This document shows, piece after piece, positions 52,687 through 61,825 of a stretch of DNA of 64,000 nt; within the stretch, counting starts at the first letter, position 1, and every line of letters begins with the position of its first letter. This DNA comes from Ardenticatenaceae bacterium (GTDB taxonomy: Bacteria > Chloroflexota > Anaerolineae > Promineifilales > Promineifilaceae). The stretch is taken from contig JACKBS010000008.1 in NCBI GenBank assembly GCA_020634435.1, forward strand, positions 547,719 through 611,718. The letters run 5' to 3'. The notes under the pieces are model-generated. The model was not told the DNA's origin and ran no database searches. It was given only the letters and a program-made list of their open reading frames with translations. Position numbers and translations under genes: made by a program.

Positions 52687-54078
52687 ATGACCAACCAATA
52701 CGATCTTGTCGTTTTAGGCGCGGGGCCAGGGGGCTATGTGGCTGCCATCCGCGCGGCCCAAAATGGGCTCAAAGTGGCCATCATCGAGCGCGAATATTGG
52801 GGCGGTGTTTGCCTCAACATCGGCTGTATTCCTTCCAAAGCACTGCTGAAAAATGCGGAAGTAGCGCACACTTTGCAGCATCGTGCCAAAGAGTTTGGCT
52901 TTTCCTTCACCGATTTGCAGCTGGATTACAATGTCGCTTTCAAGCGCAGCCGCCAGGTGTCTGGGCGACTGGTGAAGGGCGTGCAGTTCCTCATGAAAAA
53001 GAACAAAATTGACGTTTTTGACGGTACGGGCAAGCTGACCGACGCTAATACCATCCAGGTAAAGCTGAATGATGGCGGCGAGCAGACCATCAGCGGCAAA
53101 AACATCATTATTGCCACCGGGGCCCGGCCACGCACCATTCCTGGCGTTGAGTTCGATGGCGAGCAAATCATTTCGTATGTAGACGCTATTCTGTCTGATT
53201 CCTTACCCAAAAAACTGATCATTGTGGGTGGCGGCGTGATTGGCGTGGAGTTTGCCTACATGTGGGCCAACTACGGCGTGGAAGTGACCATCGTGGAAAT
53301 GATGAGCCATTTGCTGCCCAATGAAGAGCCAGAAGTCAGCGACATCCTGGAAAAAGCATACAAAAAGATGGGTGTGAACCTGTACCTGAATGCCCGCGTG
53401 GAAAAAATCGAAAAGGGCACGGATGGCGTGACGGTTGCTTTGGCCGATGGCACCAATCTGCAAGGCGATAAGGTGATGCTGGCCATTAACTTCCTGCCCA
53501 ATGTGGAGAACATTGGCCTGGAAAATACAGGCGTCCAGCTAACCGACCGCGGCGCGATTGCTGTTGATGAGCAGATGCGCACCAACGTACCCCATATCTA
53601 TGCCATTGGCGATGTGGCGACGGAATACCGCCTGGCGCATGTTGCTTCAGCGATGGGCATTGTGGCCGCCGATGCCATTGCGGGCAAGCACACTACGCCG
53701 CTGGAGTATCGCATGATGCCGCGGGCCACGTACTGCGTGCCGCAGGTGGCTAGCTTTGGTTATACCGAAGCCCAGGCCAAAGAGGCGGGCTACGAGATCA
53801 ATGTGGGTCAGTTCCCCTTCATCGCCAATGGCAAGGCGCTGGGGCTGGGCGAAAAGGATGGCTTCATCAAAATCATCGCCGACAAGCAGTATGGCGAGAT
53901 TTTGGGCGCGCACATGGTTGGCCCGGATGTTACCGAACTACTGCCAGAGCTGACGCTGGCGCGCAATGCAGAACTGACGACCGAAGAAATTGCCCATAAC
54001 GTCCATGCCCACCCGACCTTGAGCGAGGCCCTGATGGAAGCAGCTCACGCGGTGGAGGGTGAGGCGATTCATATTTAA
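52687..54078 (+). CDS. lpdA: Dihydrolipoamide dehydrogenase (E3)
   Basis: 463 residues. FAD/NAD-dependent disulfide oxidoreductase that reoxidises lipoyl groups of 2-oxoacid dehydrogenase and glycine-cleavage complexes. FAD motif GAGPGGYVAA (11-20), redox disulfide C42-LNIG-C47, NAD motif GGGVIGVEFA, and the C-terminal active-site pair H442-P and E447 (HAHPTLSE). ATG 52687 follows CGGAG. No E1/E2 genes adjoin, so it serves complexes encoded elsewhere. No ACGGCCGT in the gene. Confidence 0.96.
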   Translation: MTNQYDLVVLGAGPGGYVAAIRAAQNGLKVAIIEREYWGGVCLNIGCIPSKALLKNAEVAHTLQHRAKEFGFSFTDLQLDYNVAFKRSRQVSGRLVKGVQFLMKKNKIDVFDGTGKLTDANTIQVKLNDGGEQTISGKNIIIATGARPRTIPGVEFDGEQIISYVDAILSDSLPKKLIIVGGGVIGVEFAYMWANYGVEVTIVEMMSHLLPNEEPEVSDILEKAYKKMGVNLYLNARVEKIEKGTDGVTVALADGTNLQGDKVMLAINFLPNVENIGLENTGVQLTDRGAIAVDEQMRTNVPHIYAIGDVATEYRLAHVASAMGIVAADAIAGKHTTPLEYRMMPRATYCVPQVASFGYTEAQAKEAGYEINVGQFPFIANGKALGLGEKDGFIKIIADKQYGEILGAHMVGPDVTELLPELTLARNAELTTEEIAHNVHAHPTLSEALMEAAHAVEGEAIHI

Positions 54079-54119
54079 GAATTGCCACAGAGGGCACAGA
54101 GATTTTAGAGATTTTTGAG

Positions 54120-54151
54120 AGCCTGGGAGCGGTGGTTTCCAGGCTTTTTTG
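54120..54151 (+). terminator. Intrinsic terminator after lpdA
   Basis: AGCCTGG / CCAGGCT stem with a 12-nt loop and TTTTTT. Confidence 0.75.
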
Positions 54152-54156
54152 TGGAG

Positions 54157-54222
54157 GTAATTGGGTAACTGAGTAATTGGGTAATTAACTCATTCAATTA
54201 CCTAATTGCCCAATTACTTAAT
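54157..54222. repeat. Inverted repeat GGTAATTGGGTAACTGAG family
   Basis: Several AATTGGGTAA words face TTACCTAATT words. Partial relatives at about 51373-51400 and 14835-14852. Confidence 0.6.
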
Positions 54223-54232
54223 TTCGGTTCAG

Positions 54233-55234
54233 ATGATGATCGATCCAGAAACTGTACGGCCGTTCCTCACTCAAGCTATTCAGGCGCGGTTTCCCTTGTT
54301 GGACGAGCGGCATGATACGGCCGTTCGCCTTTTCAACGGGTTCCTGGAAGGGTGTCCGCAGCTGGTGGTGGAGCTGTTTGGCGAAACGGCCGTACTTTAC
54401 AACTACGCCGACGAACCAAGTGAGCTGAATGATCTGCTAGCGGCGGTCCAAACGTTGCTGCGTGAGCAACTGCCCTGGCTGCAAGCGATTTTGCTCAAAA
54501 CCCGCAATGGCTCCGATGAAGAAAAGCGCGGTGTGCTGCTGTGGGGCAGCCAGCTCACGACTAAAATCCGGGAGCATGGCGTGCGCTATGCGCTCGATTT
54601 GACGATGAACCAGGACGCCAGCTTTTACCTGGACACGCGCAACGTGCGCCGCTGGGCTTTAGATCATCTGGCGGGGAAAGAGGTGCTGAACACCTTTGCC
54701 TACACGGGCAGCCTGGGGGTGGCGGCGCAAGCGGCCGGAGCCAGTCGCGTGCTGCAAACTGACTTGAACAAACGGTTTCTCAATGTGGCCAAAACATCGT
54801 ACACGCTCAATGGTTTTCCGATTGACAAAAAGTTGTTCCAAGCGGGAGATTTCTGGCGGCAGATGAGCCAGATGAAGCGGGCGGGCGAGCAGTTTGACTG
54901 TGTTTTTCTCGATCCGCCCTTTTTCTCGCAAACGGCCTCAGGGACGGTGGATTTGAACGCGGGGATGGCGCGGTTGGTGAATAAAGTACGGCCGTTGGTC
55001 AAACACAACGGCCGTATCATCGCCATCAATAATGCCCTGTTTGTCAGCGGGGCCGACTATCTGGCTGAGCTGGAAAGCCTTTGTGCCGACGGCTACGTGG
55101 AAATTGAGCAGTTCATTCCTGTGCCCGAAGATTGCACGGGTTACTCCCACACCCAAATGACATCGCCCATCAGCGATCCCGCCCCGTTTAACCACAGCAC
55201 CAAAATCGCCCTGCTCAAAATCCTGCACAAATAA
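54233..55234 (+). CDS. Class I SAM-dependent methyltransferase, RlmI/RlmK-like
   Basis: 333 residues. N-terminal part resembles the EEHEH/PUA-linked region of 23S rRNA methyltransferases, followed by a Rossmann methyltransferase: motif I VLNTFAYTGSLGVAA, acidic LQTDLNKR, and motif IV FLDPPFFS. DPPF with a SAM domain is typical of rRNA base methylation; the exact site is uncertain. TTG 54206 is an alternative start. Five ACGGCCGT copies, two of them 20 bp apart in the segment that is copied at 56034-56063. Confidence 0.83.
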   Translation: MMIDPETVRPFLTQAIQARFPLLDERHDTAVRLFNGFLEGCPQLVVELFGETAVLYNYADEPSELNDLLAAVQTLLREQLPWLQAILLKTRNGSDEEKRGVLLWGSQLTTKIREHGVRYALDLTMNQDASFYLDTRNVRRWALDHLAGKEVLNTFAYTGSLGVAAQAAGASRVLQTDLNKRFLNVAKTSYTLNGFPIDKKLFQAGDFWRQMSQMKRAGEQFDCVFLDPPFFSQTASGTVDLNAGMARLVNKVRPLVKHNGRIIAINNALFVSGADYLAELESLCADGYVEIEQFIPVPEDCTGYSHTQMTSPISDPAPFNHSTKIALLKILHK

Positions 55235-55243
55235 GATTAGTTG

Positions 55244-55897
55244 CTATCCATACGTGGGACGTTGGGGCCAGCCAGAGGGCGAATCTTCCCAATCTTCTTG
55301 CCGACCGTAGGGGGTCACATCGAGCAGCCGGTAGACATCGCTTAAGGATTCGCAGCCGCGCTTGTAAGTGGAATAAGTATGAAACACCTCGTCACCAATG
55401 CGGAAAAAGACACTCAAGCCATGGGTTTCGCCATCTTCGGTAGTCACCAGGAAATCATAGTTGAAATCGGTGCCAAATGAGGAATACCACGGCCGTTCCC
55501 AACCCATGCGCTCTTTGTACGCTTGCAGTTTTTCCAGTGGCGCGCGGGAGATAAGCACAAACTGCGTGTTGCGCACGTTCAGTTCCGATAAATCTCCCAG
55601 GTCGTTGACAAAGCCCGTGCAGCCCATACAACCATTTTCCCACTCTGGATCGAACATGAAATGGTAGACAATGAGTTGGGTCTTGTCCCCAAACAAATCG
55701 AGCAGGCTGCGCTTGCCTTCCGGGCCGTCAAAAACGTATGTTTTTTCAATTTTCACCATTGGCAGCCTGCGGCGCTCGGCATTGACGCGATCGTGATGTC
55801 TGGTTACTTCCTTTTCATGTTCAAGGAGTGTTTCTCGGGCGGTTAGCCACTCTTCCCTGGTCGCGATGCGTGGATGGGGCAGATTTTGAGTTGTCAT
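55244..55897 (-). CDS. DUF899 thioredoxin-like protein
   Basis: 217 residues. The thioredoxin-like fold is indicated by VFDGPEGKRSLLDLF and the MFDPEWENGCMGCTGFVNDL segment, where CMGC stands at the redox position; then SFGTDFNYDF and HTYSTYKRG typical of DUF899. Function unknown, perhaps a peroxiredoxin- or dehalogenase-like thiol protein. RBS AAAGGAA. Only 9 nt separate its stop from that of the convergent methyltransferase gene. Confidence 0.9.
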   Translation of the reverse strand: MTTQNLPHPRIATREEWLTARETLLEHEKEVTRHHDRVNAERRRLPMVKIEKTYVFDGPEGKRSLLDLFGDKTQLIVYHFMFDPEWENGCMGCTGFVNDLGDLSELNVRNTQFVLISRAPLEKLQAYKERMGWERPWYSSFGTDFNYDFLVTTEDGETHGLSVFFRIGDEVFHTYSTYKRGCESLSDVYRLLDVTPYGRQEDWEDSPSGWPQRPTYG

Positions 55898-55919
55898 GGG
55901 TTTTTCCTTTTTTAGGCAA

Positions 55920-56063
55920 GATAGTTAGTGCTTGAATTATAGAACTTATGTTCTTGTTCGTCAATTTTAGCACAAGGGAAACAGCAAGCTGAACGATGAG
56001 GTGATGGATGTGCTCTGCGTATTCGGCTTTGATACGGCCGTTGGTCAAACACAACGGCCGTAT
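55920..56063 (-). pseudogene. Chimeric remnant of a small membrane-protein gene
   Basis: On the minus strand the frame reads TNGRIKAEYAEHIHHL followed by a hydrophobic stretch, clearly related to DGRIKAEYAAYIAN of the gene at 57848-58094. Just upstream of that, at an ACGGCCGT, the sequence switches to an exact copy of about 31 bp from the methyltransferase gene (54985-55015). No start codon and no complete product. A recombination scar. Confidence 0.65.
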
Positions 56064-57724
56064 TATTTGACAACCATTGGCAAGTACACCCTGAATGAAA
56101 TGTTAGAGATGAACAATTCGTATTTTTCATCTGTTTCCTGATCGGCAACATAAACGACGCGGGTGCTGTCAGGGGTGACGCGAAACAGGTAGCCAACATC
56201 GCCGTTAGCAACAAGTGTCCCACTCAATTTAGTTGTAGGACCACCGGCAATCGGCACGCTGTACAGTTCCAGAACCTCATCCGTCTCCCGGTCGGCCCGA
56301 TAAATGACGTTAGCGCTATCCGGCGTAATTTGCAGGACACTTGAAGAGACGTCACCATTTGTGACCAGTGTGCCATTTAGCTTGGTTGCGGCACCGCCAG
56401 CAATCGGCACGCTATACAGTTCCAAAACCTCGTCAACTTCCTGGTCGGCTCGGTAAACCACGTGACTGCCATCAGGACTGATGTGGAAATCATAGATCAC
56501 ATCGCCACCCGTGACGAGCGTGTCATTCAGTTTAGTGACTGTACCGCCGTTGATTGGCACGCTGTACAGCTCATTGGCAAAGGATGGTTGTTCTACGGTA
56601 TGGTACACAACGCGTGAGCTATCTGGGCTGATGGAATAAGTGAAGACATCTGCGCCGGTTAAGAGTGGATTGGGAACAAGTTCGCCGTTGAGTTTTGTGG
56701 CCGTACCGCCACTAATCGGGACGCTGAACAACTCAAAAACCTCATCGGTCTCTTGATCAGCTTTATAAATGACCCGCGCACTATCTGGACTGATTTTGAA
56801 TGATAAGGAGTCTGAAACATCTCCACCTGTAACCAGTGCCCCGTTCAGGTTGCTAGCAACACCGCCACCAATCGGAACGCTGTACAGTTCAAATACGTCA
56901 TCTGTCTCCTGGTCGGCTCGATAAACGACGCGTGTGCTATCGGGGCTAATTTCGAAGTAGGTGACATCTCCGCCAGAGCCGGGGAATGGGCTGGTGGCCA
57001 AAGGGGCGTTGAGTTTGGTAACGGCACCTCCGGCCAGTGGGATGCTGTAAATTTCAAAAACATCATCGCTGTCTTGATCGGCACGGTAGACGACGTAGGC
57101 ATTATCAGGGCTGATGTGAAATGTGTTGACATCGCCCTCGGCCACGAGCGTTCCGCTCAGTTTGGTGACGGTTCCCCCGGCGAGCGGGACGCTGAATAGT
57201 TCAAAAACCCCGGTTGTCTCGTGGTCAGCTACAAAGAGAACCTTAGAATTATCGGGGCTAATATTAAAAGAGAGTAAATTGTCGCCGCCATTGCTCAGGA
57301 TTGGCTGTTTGTTCAACTGAACATTTGCGTTTTGGTCAATTGGCGTGCTGTATATATCTTGCCCGCTGGCCGAAGAGGTTCGGTAAACGACTCTTTGACT
57401 ATCTGGGCTAATCTCAAAATTTATAACGTCAGCGCTACTTGAAATCTTAGCGGGTGCGCTACTGCCATTGATCGGTGTGCTGTAAAGCTCCATAACCCCG
57501 TCAAATTGTTGATCGGCTATGTAAACAACTGTTTGGCCATCTGGGCTGATTTCCCAGACGGTTGAATTGGGATCAATATCACCAAAGGCGGGCATCTCGC
57601 CAGAGATTTTTTGATTTACAAGCGCCATGCTTGTGTCGGGGACAATCAAGGTTAGGCAGCAGAACAGCCCAATGAGAATTAGAAGTCGTAGAATCCATGT
57701 GGAATTTTGCCGGGAAAATATCAT
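56063..57724 (-). CDS. Secreted TolB/PD40-like beta-propeller protein
   Basis: 553 residues: signal peptide (about 8-35), then ten or so repeats of about 46 residues with the core ISPDSxRVVYRADQETDDVFELYSVPI, the PD40/WD40-like beta-propeller unit of TolB. The C-terminus is SFRVYLPMVVK, a short ending that recurs in exported Chloroflexota proteins and may be a sorting signal. It has no catalytic residues; probably binds proteins or sugars at the cell surface. The repeats differ from each other, unlike those in the protease. No ACGGCCGT inside. Confidence 0.87.
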   Translation of the reverse strand: MIFSRQNSTWILRLLILIGLFCCLTLIVPDTSMALVNQKISGEMPAFGDIDPNSTVWEISPDGQTVVYIADQQFDGVMELYSTPINGSSAPAKISSSADVINFEISPDSQRVVYRTSSASGQDIYSTPIDQNANVQLNKQPILSNGGDNLLSFNISPDNSKVLFVADHETTGVFELFSVPLAGGTVTKLSGTLVAEGDVNTFHISPDNAYVVYRADQDSDDVFEIYSIPLAGGAVTKLNAPLATSPFPGSGGDVTYFEISPDSTRVVYRADQETDDVFELYSVPIGGGVASNLNGALVTGGDVSDSLSFKISPDSARVIYKADQETDEVFELFSVPISGGTATKLNGELVPNPLLTGADVFTYSISPDSSRVVYHTVEQPSFANELYSVPINGGTVTKLNDTLVTGGDVIYDFHISPDGSHVVYRADQEVDEVLELYSVPIAGGAATKLNGTLVTNGDVSSSVLQITPDSANVIYRADRETDEVLELYSVPIAGGPTTKLSGTLVANGDVGYLFRVTPDSTRVVYVADQETDEKYELFISNISFRVYLPMVVK

Positions 57725-57847
57725 TTATTGTCCTTTGTGATAAGCCTGCGTAAATAAGAAATGCGCGCGAACAGTCTACAATAATTGATTTGAAAGGTAT
57801 GTGTCTTCCCTTACTATTTCTAATCTCTAGCCAATATGATTGGCGTG

Positions 57848-58094
57848 CTAGTTCATGTAGTAGGCGTATAAAACGGCCGTAATGCTCAGAACAAGAAAAA
57901 CAATTTCAAGGACAACCTGCCGGAATGTTGGCGATGTATGCTGCGTATTCGGCTTTGATACGGCCGTCTGCTATCAATTTAGCCCAATGCTCGGGCGATG
58001 ACGTAACAAAGGAAAAGATGACCAACCCAGCGTAAGCGGCAACCCAGAGCAGCAGAAAGCCCGTGACGACTACATGCAGCAACTCGTTGTTTAT
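57848..58094 (-). pseudogene. Frameshifted small membrane-protein gene
   Basis: From 58094 the minus strand encodes NNELLHVVVTGFLLLWVAAY, a second hydrophobic part, then HWAKLIADGRIKAEYAAYIAN, ending at TGA 57906-57908. In another frame the coding character continues as FRQVVLEIVFLVLSITAVLYA to TAG 57848-57850. So there was probably one protein of about 80 residues with two transmembrane helices, broken by a frameshift near 57928. The start would be ATA at 58092-58094 after AGGTGA, which is also abnormal. Confidence 0.55.
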
Positions 58095-58115
58095 AGAATC
58101 ACCTATTTTTAATTG

Positions 58116-58508
58116 TTAGGTGTCAATAGAGCCAGTTTGGGCTTCACGTCCGGTTACCCAATAAGAAGCTAAAAATAGCAAGGCAAATAATCCATCCATA
58201 ATGGAGGTTGTGATCCATTGGCTAGAGATTCGCCCTTGCAGATATAACCATATCAACGCAACAGGCCCACTTGCTTTAGCCAAAAATGCAGGAATCATCA
58301 TTGGACGAAATCTTGCCGGGTCCTTTGCCAAAAAGAGGTACAAAATTTGCCAACAAATATTCAGAATAACAAATCCGTAGAAGAATTCAGGATGATTTAC
58401 TGATGGTGGCAAAACCTCTTCGATAAACCTCTCTATGAAGAGCATCGGAATCATAACGATCAACCCAAATGTGCCTGCGGTGCGAAAAGTCCATTTTGCG
58501 AACTTCAT
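58116..58508 (-). CDS. Four-helix membrane protein, unknown
   Basis: 130 residues, four hydrophobic helices with conserved-looking FFYGFVILNICWQILYLFLA and KDPARFRPMMIPAFLAK. Similar small proteins are known in several phyla without function. GGGGAG 7 nt before the ATG. The frameshifted gene downstream belongs to the same strand. Confidence 0.7.
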   Translation of the reverse strand: MKFAKWTFRTAGTFGLIVMIPMLFIERFIEEVLPPSVNHPEFFYGFVILNICWQILYLFLAKDPARFRPMMIPAFLAKASGPVALIWLYLQGRISSQWITTSIMDGLFALLFLASYWVTGREAQTGSIDT

Positions 58509-58695
58509 TTGTTTCTCCCCTTTTTATTAACAATACGACTTACGCAAATAGGATCAATTTCAGTGGAGAACAGTCTGTGAACTTCTATTATTAAATTGGT
58601 CTAATTTACGTAGGCCCTAAACAAAATAGAATGACAAGCGGTCAATCTGAACCAAAAGCTACTCGAAATAACGGCCGTATTGCAAACTTAGAACC

Positions 58696-60339
58696 TCAAG
58701 GAGCAGTGTACAAACGCACCTGCCCCCCATAAAAATCGCGCTGTCGGATGAGTTCCATTCGGGAAGTCAGCGTTAAGGGGACAAGCCCAGTTGGATCTGT
58801 GTACGACTCATGGCTGTACACCAGCCACACTCGGTCGCGCCCATCGATCATTGAAATGAGGGCAGGCATGTCGCTTTCCGTCATCTCTGGCTCCAAGACA
58901 CCATCTTTAATGAGGTCTAGCGGGACGCCTTGTTTTTCTACCTCAATGCCATAAAAATCTTCGTAGGGTTCAAAATAATAGTTGAATGCGATTTCCACAA
59001 AGTTGGAGTTGAACAGGACCAAATCACCTTCTTCGGCATAATTGGCCACATAACCTGCTGGCGTGTTCCAATCCTCTTTTTGAAAGAACCGGAAGTAATC
59101 GCTGACGGAGAAAAAGTTGATGGCCCCAAGAATGCCCACCCCGGCAAGAATGAGGAAGCGATACCTTAATTGGGCGATGCCCGCGGCCAGAAACAGGAAC
59201 AACGGAATAGTGGTCCAGATTAGCGTGCGATCATAAAAAATGGGCCGATGCAGGCTAACAAGCAGCTCCGCCACAAAGGGGATGGCAAACAGAGTCACCA
59301 GAAGCAAAAGCTGTGAAATCTTTTTGCGGTAATACACCAGCCCCAAACAAAGCGCCAACACGTACAGACTCCAGATGATGCGGGCCTCGCTGGCTGGCAG
59401 TGGGGCCGAGGCATTCAAAAAGGTTCGCAGCACCTGGAGCACGGCATCCGCAGTTGGTTCAGGAATCCAAAACCTTTCTGAGACTGTGCGGGCTTGCTTG
59501 ATGAAGGGCACCAGCCAGGGACTCCACAGCAAGAAGATGCCAATTTGCGCTTTTACCCAATTGGCCACAGAAGGTACTTGAAGGGTGAGTTGCGACCCGG
59601 ATTTGTTGAACTTTTGCCTAAGGATAAGACCCAACACAAAGATGTTGGTAGCGAGGGGGAAGAGTACGGCCGTATTATGGGTCAGCATCGTGGCGGCGGA
59701 AAACAGGATGAAGACGAGCCAGGTCAGGTCCGTGGCCATATTCTCAATGGGCGGCCAGCGGCGACGGGTCTGAGGGGTGTAGCTGAAAGTGGCTGGTTCG
59801 ACAGGATCAGGCGTACGCCGCGCCTGCCAATATTCCCGCAGCTGGTGGCCGATGGGTTGAGATGTGTTCGGATTTGTTAGCAATCGCACCAGCGCGTAGA
59901 TCGCGACCGCGGCGTTAAACGTCAGCAGCGTGTACATGCGCGTTTCCTGGGCAAAGTAGATGTGGTACGGGGAAAATGCCAGGAAAACGGCCGCGGCCAA
60001 ACCCACCAACGGGCTAGACAGACGTTTGCCAATCAAATAAATCACCGGGATTGTGCCCGCGCCAATGAGTGCTGAAAGTAGACGAACGTAGTAAGGCGTG
60101 TCGCCAAAACGGCCGATCCAGAAATGGAGCAGCAGGTAGTAGAGCGGGGGATGCTGGTCGATTTTGATCGTCCACTGCACGATTTCAGCCACCGATTGCT
60201 TGGCCATCCAAATGCTGAACGTTTCATCCAGCCACAGCCCTTTGGTGCGCAGCAGCAAAATGCGCAGCCCGCCACCAACCAGGACGATAGCCAGGACCAA
60301 CCAGGGGGCTAACTCTTCTAAATCTAATTCTTCATTCAT
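58696..60339 (-). CDS. GT-C-type glycosyltransferase (family 39/83-like)
   Basis: 547 residues, 11-13 membrane helices. Uses polyprenyl-phosphate sugars at the outer face. Catalytic Asp-Glu motif in the first outer loop (LWLDETFSIW), DQHPPLYYLLLHFW and AQETRMYTLL are the GT39/ArnT/PMT-type signatures. The C-terminal domain lies outside. The acceptor could be a protein or a lipid. ATG 60339 overlaps the stop of the methyltransferase gene by one base (TAATG). Confidence 0.9.
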   Translation of the reverse strand: MNEELDLEELAPWLVLAIVLVGGGLRILLLRTKGLWLDETFSIWMAKQSVAEIVQWTIKIDQHPPLYYLLLHFWIGRFGDTPYYVRLLSALIGAGTIPVIYLIGKRLSSPLVGLAAAVFLAFSPYHIYFAQETRMYTLLTFNAAVAIYALVRLLTNPNTSQPIGHQLREYWQARRTPDPVEPATFSYTPQTRRRWPPIENMATDLTWLVFILFSAATMLTHNTAVLFPLATNIFVLGLILRQKFNKSGSQLTLQVPSVANWVKAQIGIFLLWSPWLVPFIKQARTVSERFWIPEPTADAVLQVLRTFLNASAPLPASEARIIWSLYVLALCLGLVYYRKKISQLLLLVTLFAIPFVAELLVSLHRPIFYDRTLIWTTIPLFLFLAAGIAQLRYRFLILAGVGILGAINFFSVSDYFRFFQKEDWNTPAGYVANYAEEGDLVLFNSNFVEIAFNYYFEPYEDFYGIEVEKQGVPLDLIKDGVLEPEMTESDMPALISMIDGRDRVWLVYSHESYTDPTGLVPLTLTSRMELIRQRDFYGGQVRLYTAP

Positions 60340-61124
60340 TAAAGTTCCTTAACCTGAGCCATATACAAAACGGCCGTTTCCGGCTTTTCAACCATTCCCC
60401 CATATTTGTCTATTACCTTGCCAATTTTTGCATAGAGCTTTTCTCGCGCTGCTTCATCAATGCCATGATGGATAGAAGTGGTGCGCAATCCATTGAGAAA
60501 TTGCGCGGATGTTTGGGGGCTGGTCCACATAAATTGTTGGCTGCTCACTGGCCCAAAACATTGGCTGGCTTCAAAATTATTGCGGATGATTCCTTCGTGC
60601 CATTCCGCCGTAAAAAGCTTGTTTGGATTGGTGAAAGCAGGTGTTGTTTGTTCGTAAAGGGCATCAATTTCTTGGGACCAATCCGTTTGCGGATCGACTG
60701 GTATGGTCCAGAAGAAAGCGGCCCAGCCACCCTTTTTTAGGACACGCGCCGCCTTGGGATAGCTAATTTCCGGCGGAATCCAGTGCAGGGCATCGGCGGC
60801 AATCACCAGGTCGAATACGGCCGTTTCCTCCTCCCACGCCTCAAAAGCCATGTTCACAATTTGCACCTTGGGGAAGGCATGACAATTTTCGGCAGCAATG
60901 GCCGCCATCCGCTCACCCAGTTCGATCCCCAAAAGATGGTAGCCGCGCTGGGCAAAGGAAACCGTTGCATTGCCCGGGCCACAGCCAACTTCCAAAATTC
61001 TCCCCTCCGGCGGAATCCCGGACCGGTTAACAATTGCTTCAATCAGGGCGTCGGGGTAGCGGGCTTGGGTGTACAGGTCCGCTTTTTCTTCAAACGTGAT
61101 GCGTTTGCTTCGGTCAATGCCCAT
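60339..61124 (-). CDS. Class I SAM-dependent methyltransferase (small-molecule type)
   Basis: 261 residues. Motif I ILEVGCGPGNATVSFA (about 43-58), acidic end of strand 2 (IELG), motif IV-like FDLVIAADALHWIPPE. Typical of UbiE/Methyltransf_11 relatives such as those for small metabolites. It lies between a GNAT and a GT-C gene in one operon; the substrate is unknown. Confidence 0.9.
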   Translation of the reverse strand: MGIDRSKRITFEEKADLYTQARYPDALIEAIVNRSGIPPEGRILEVGCGPGNATVSFAQRGYHLLGIELGERMAAIAAENCHAFPKVQIVNMAFEAWEEETAVFDLVIAADALHWIPPEISYPKAARVLKKGGWAAFFWTIPVDPQTDWSQEIDALYEQTTPAFTNPNKLFTAEWHEGIIRNNFEASQCFGPVSSQQFMWTSPQTSAQFLNGLRTTSIHHGIDEAAREKLYAKIGKVIDKYGGMVEKPETAVLYMAQVKEL

Positions 61125-61141
61125 TTTGCTGCCTCTTCCAA

Positions 61142-61573
61142 TTACAAGCGTTTCTTGTAAACTCTTTGAGATTTTTCCAGTTGGTAACCATCCGTTTCAT
61201 AAAAACGGTGTGCGGCTTCACGGATGGAGTTAGTACGGACCCGAATCGTGGGCATCGTTTGGCCAAACCACTGCTCTGCCTGCCGCACCAATTTACGACC
61301 AATGCCCTGGCCCCGTTCCGCTTCCGTCACTACCAGGCTGACGATCTCACCACAAATGCCACCCGCCAGCCGCACATCAATAATCGCCGCGACACAGCCC
61401 ACGAGACGGCCGTTTCGCTCCGCCACAAATACCTCACCGCCTCTAGCCCGAATTTGCTGCACATTTTCAGCAACGCTGCTGACAGCCAATTCATGCCCCA
61501 ACTGCCGCAGCAGCCCTTGCAGCTCAGCATAATCCGCCTCGGCCGCGCTGCGAATAATTAGATCAGACATCAT
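61142..61573 (-). CDS. GNAT-family N-acetyltransferase
   Basis: 143 residues. Acetyl-CoA-binding motif in LVVTEAERGQGIGRKLVRQAEQWF, preceded by CVAAIIDVRLAGGICGEI. The C-terminus TNSIREAAHRFYETDGY(Q)LEKSQRVYKK is typical. Start ATG 61573 (AGGGGAAAA ahead); ATG 61570 also possible. First gene of the operon with the methyltransferase and glycosyltransferase. Confidence 0.92.
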   Translation of the reverse strand: MMSDLIIRSAAEADYAELQGLLRQLGHELAVSSVAENVQQIRARGGEVFVAERNGRLVGCVAAIIDVRLAGGICGEIVSLVVTEAERGQGIGRKLVRQAEQWFGQTMPTIRVRTNSIREAAHRFYETDGYQLEKSQRVYKKRL

Positions 61574-61631
61574 TTTTCCCCTTAAATCAACGCCAAACCT
61601 CATCAGGAACACAGTATTTCGTAGCGACTTT

Positions 61632-61682
61632 TCTCTATCTCCGTGCAGCTCTGCGGTTCTCCGTGTACCTCTGTGTTCCAAA
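61632..61682. repeat. Dispersed TCTCCGTGCAGCTCTGCGG-type repeat
   Basis: Related to the 6537-6598 family, with CTCTGCGG and CTCTGTG words. Lies between the divergent GNAT and disulfide oxidoreductase genes. Confidence 0.5.
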
Positions 61683-61825
61683 ATTTTCTGTAAGGTCACA
61701 AAAATTCTAACGAAAAATATATGTCACCTTTTGTAACCGGCTGCATCTAAACCAAGGAAGCACACAAAAACGTAACCAAGATGGCCGCGTGTACACTGTG
61801 GCCCATATAAAATTAGGAGACAATC

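Noticed and set aside
60339..61124. Methyltransferase of the diterpene pathway
   Set aside because: It is 27 kb away in an operon with GNAT and glycosyltransferase genes; no link to the cyclase.
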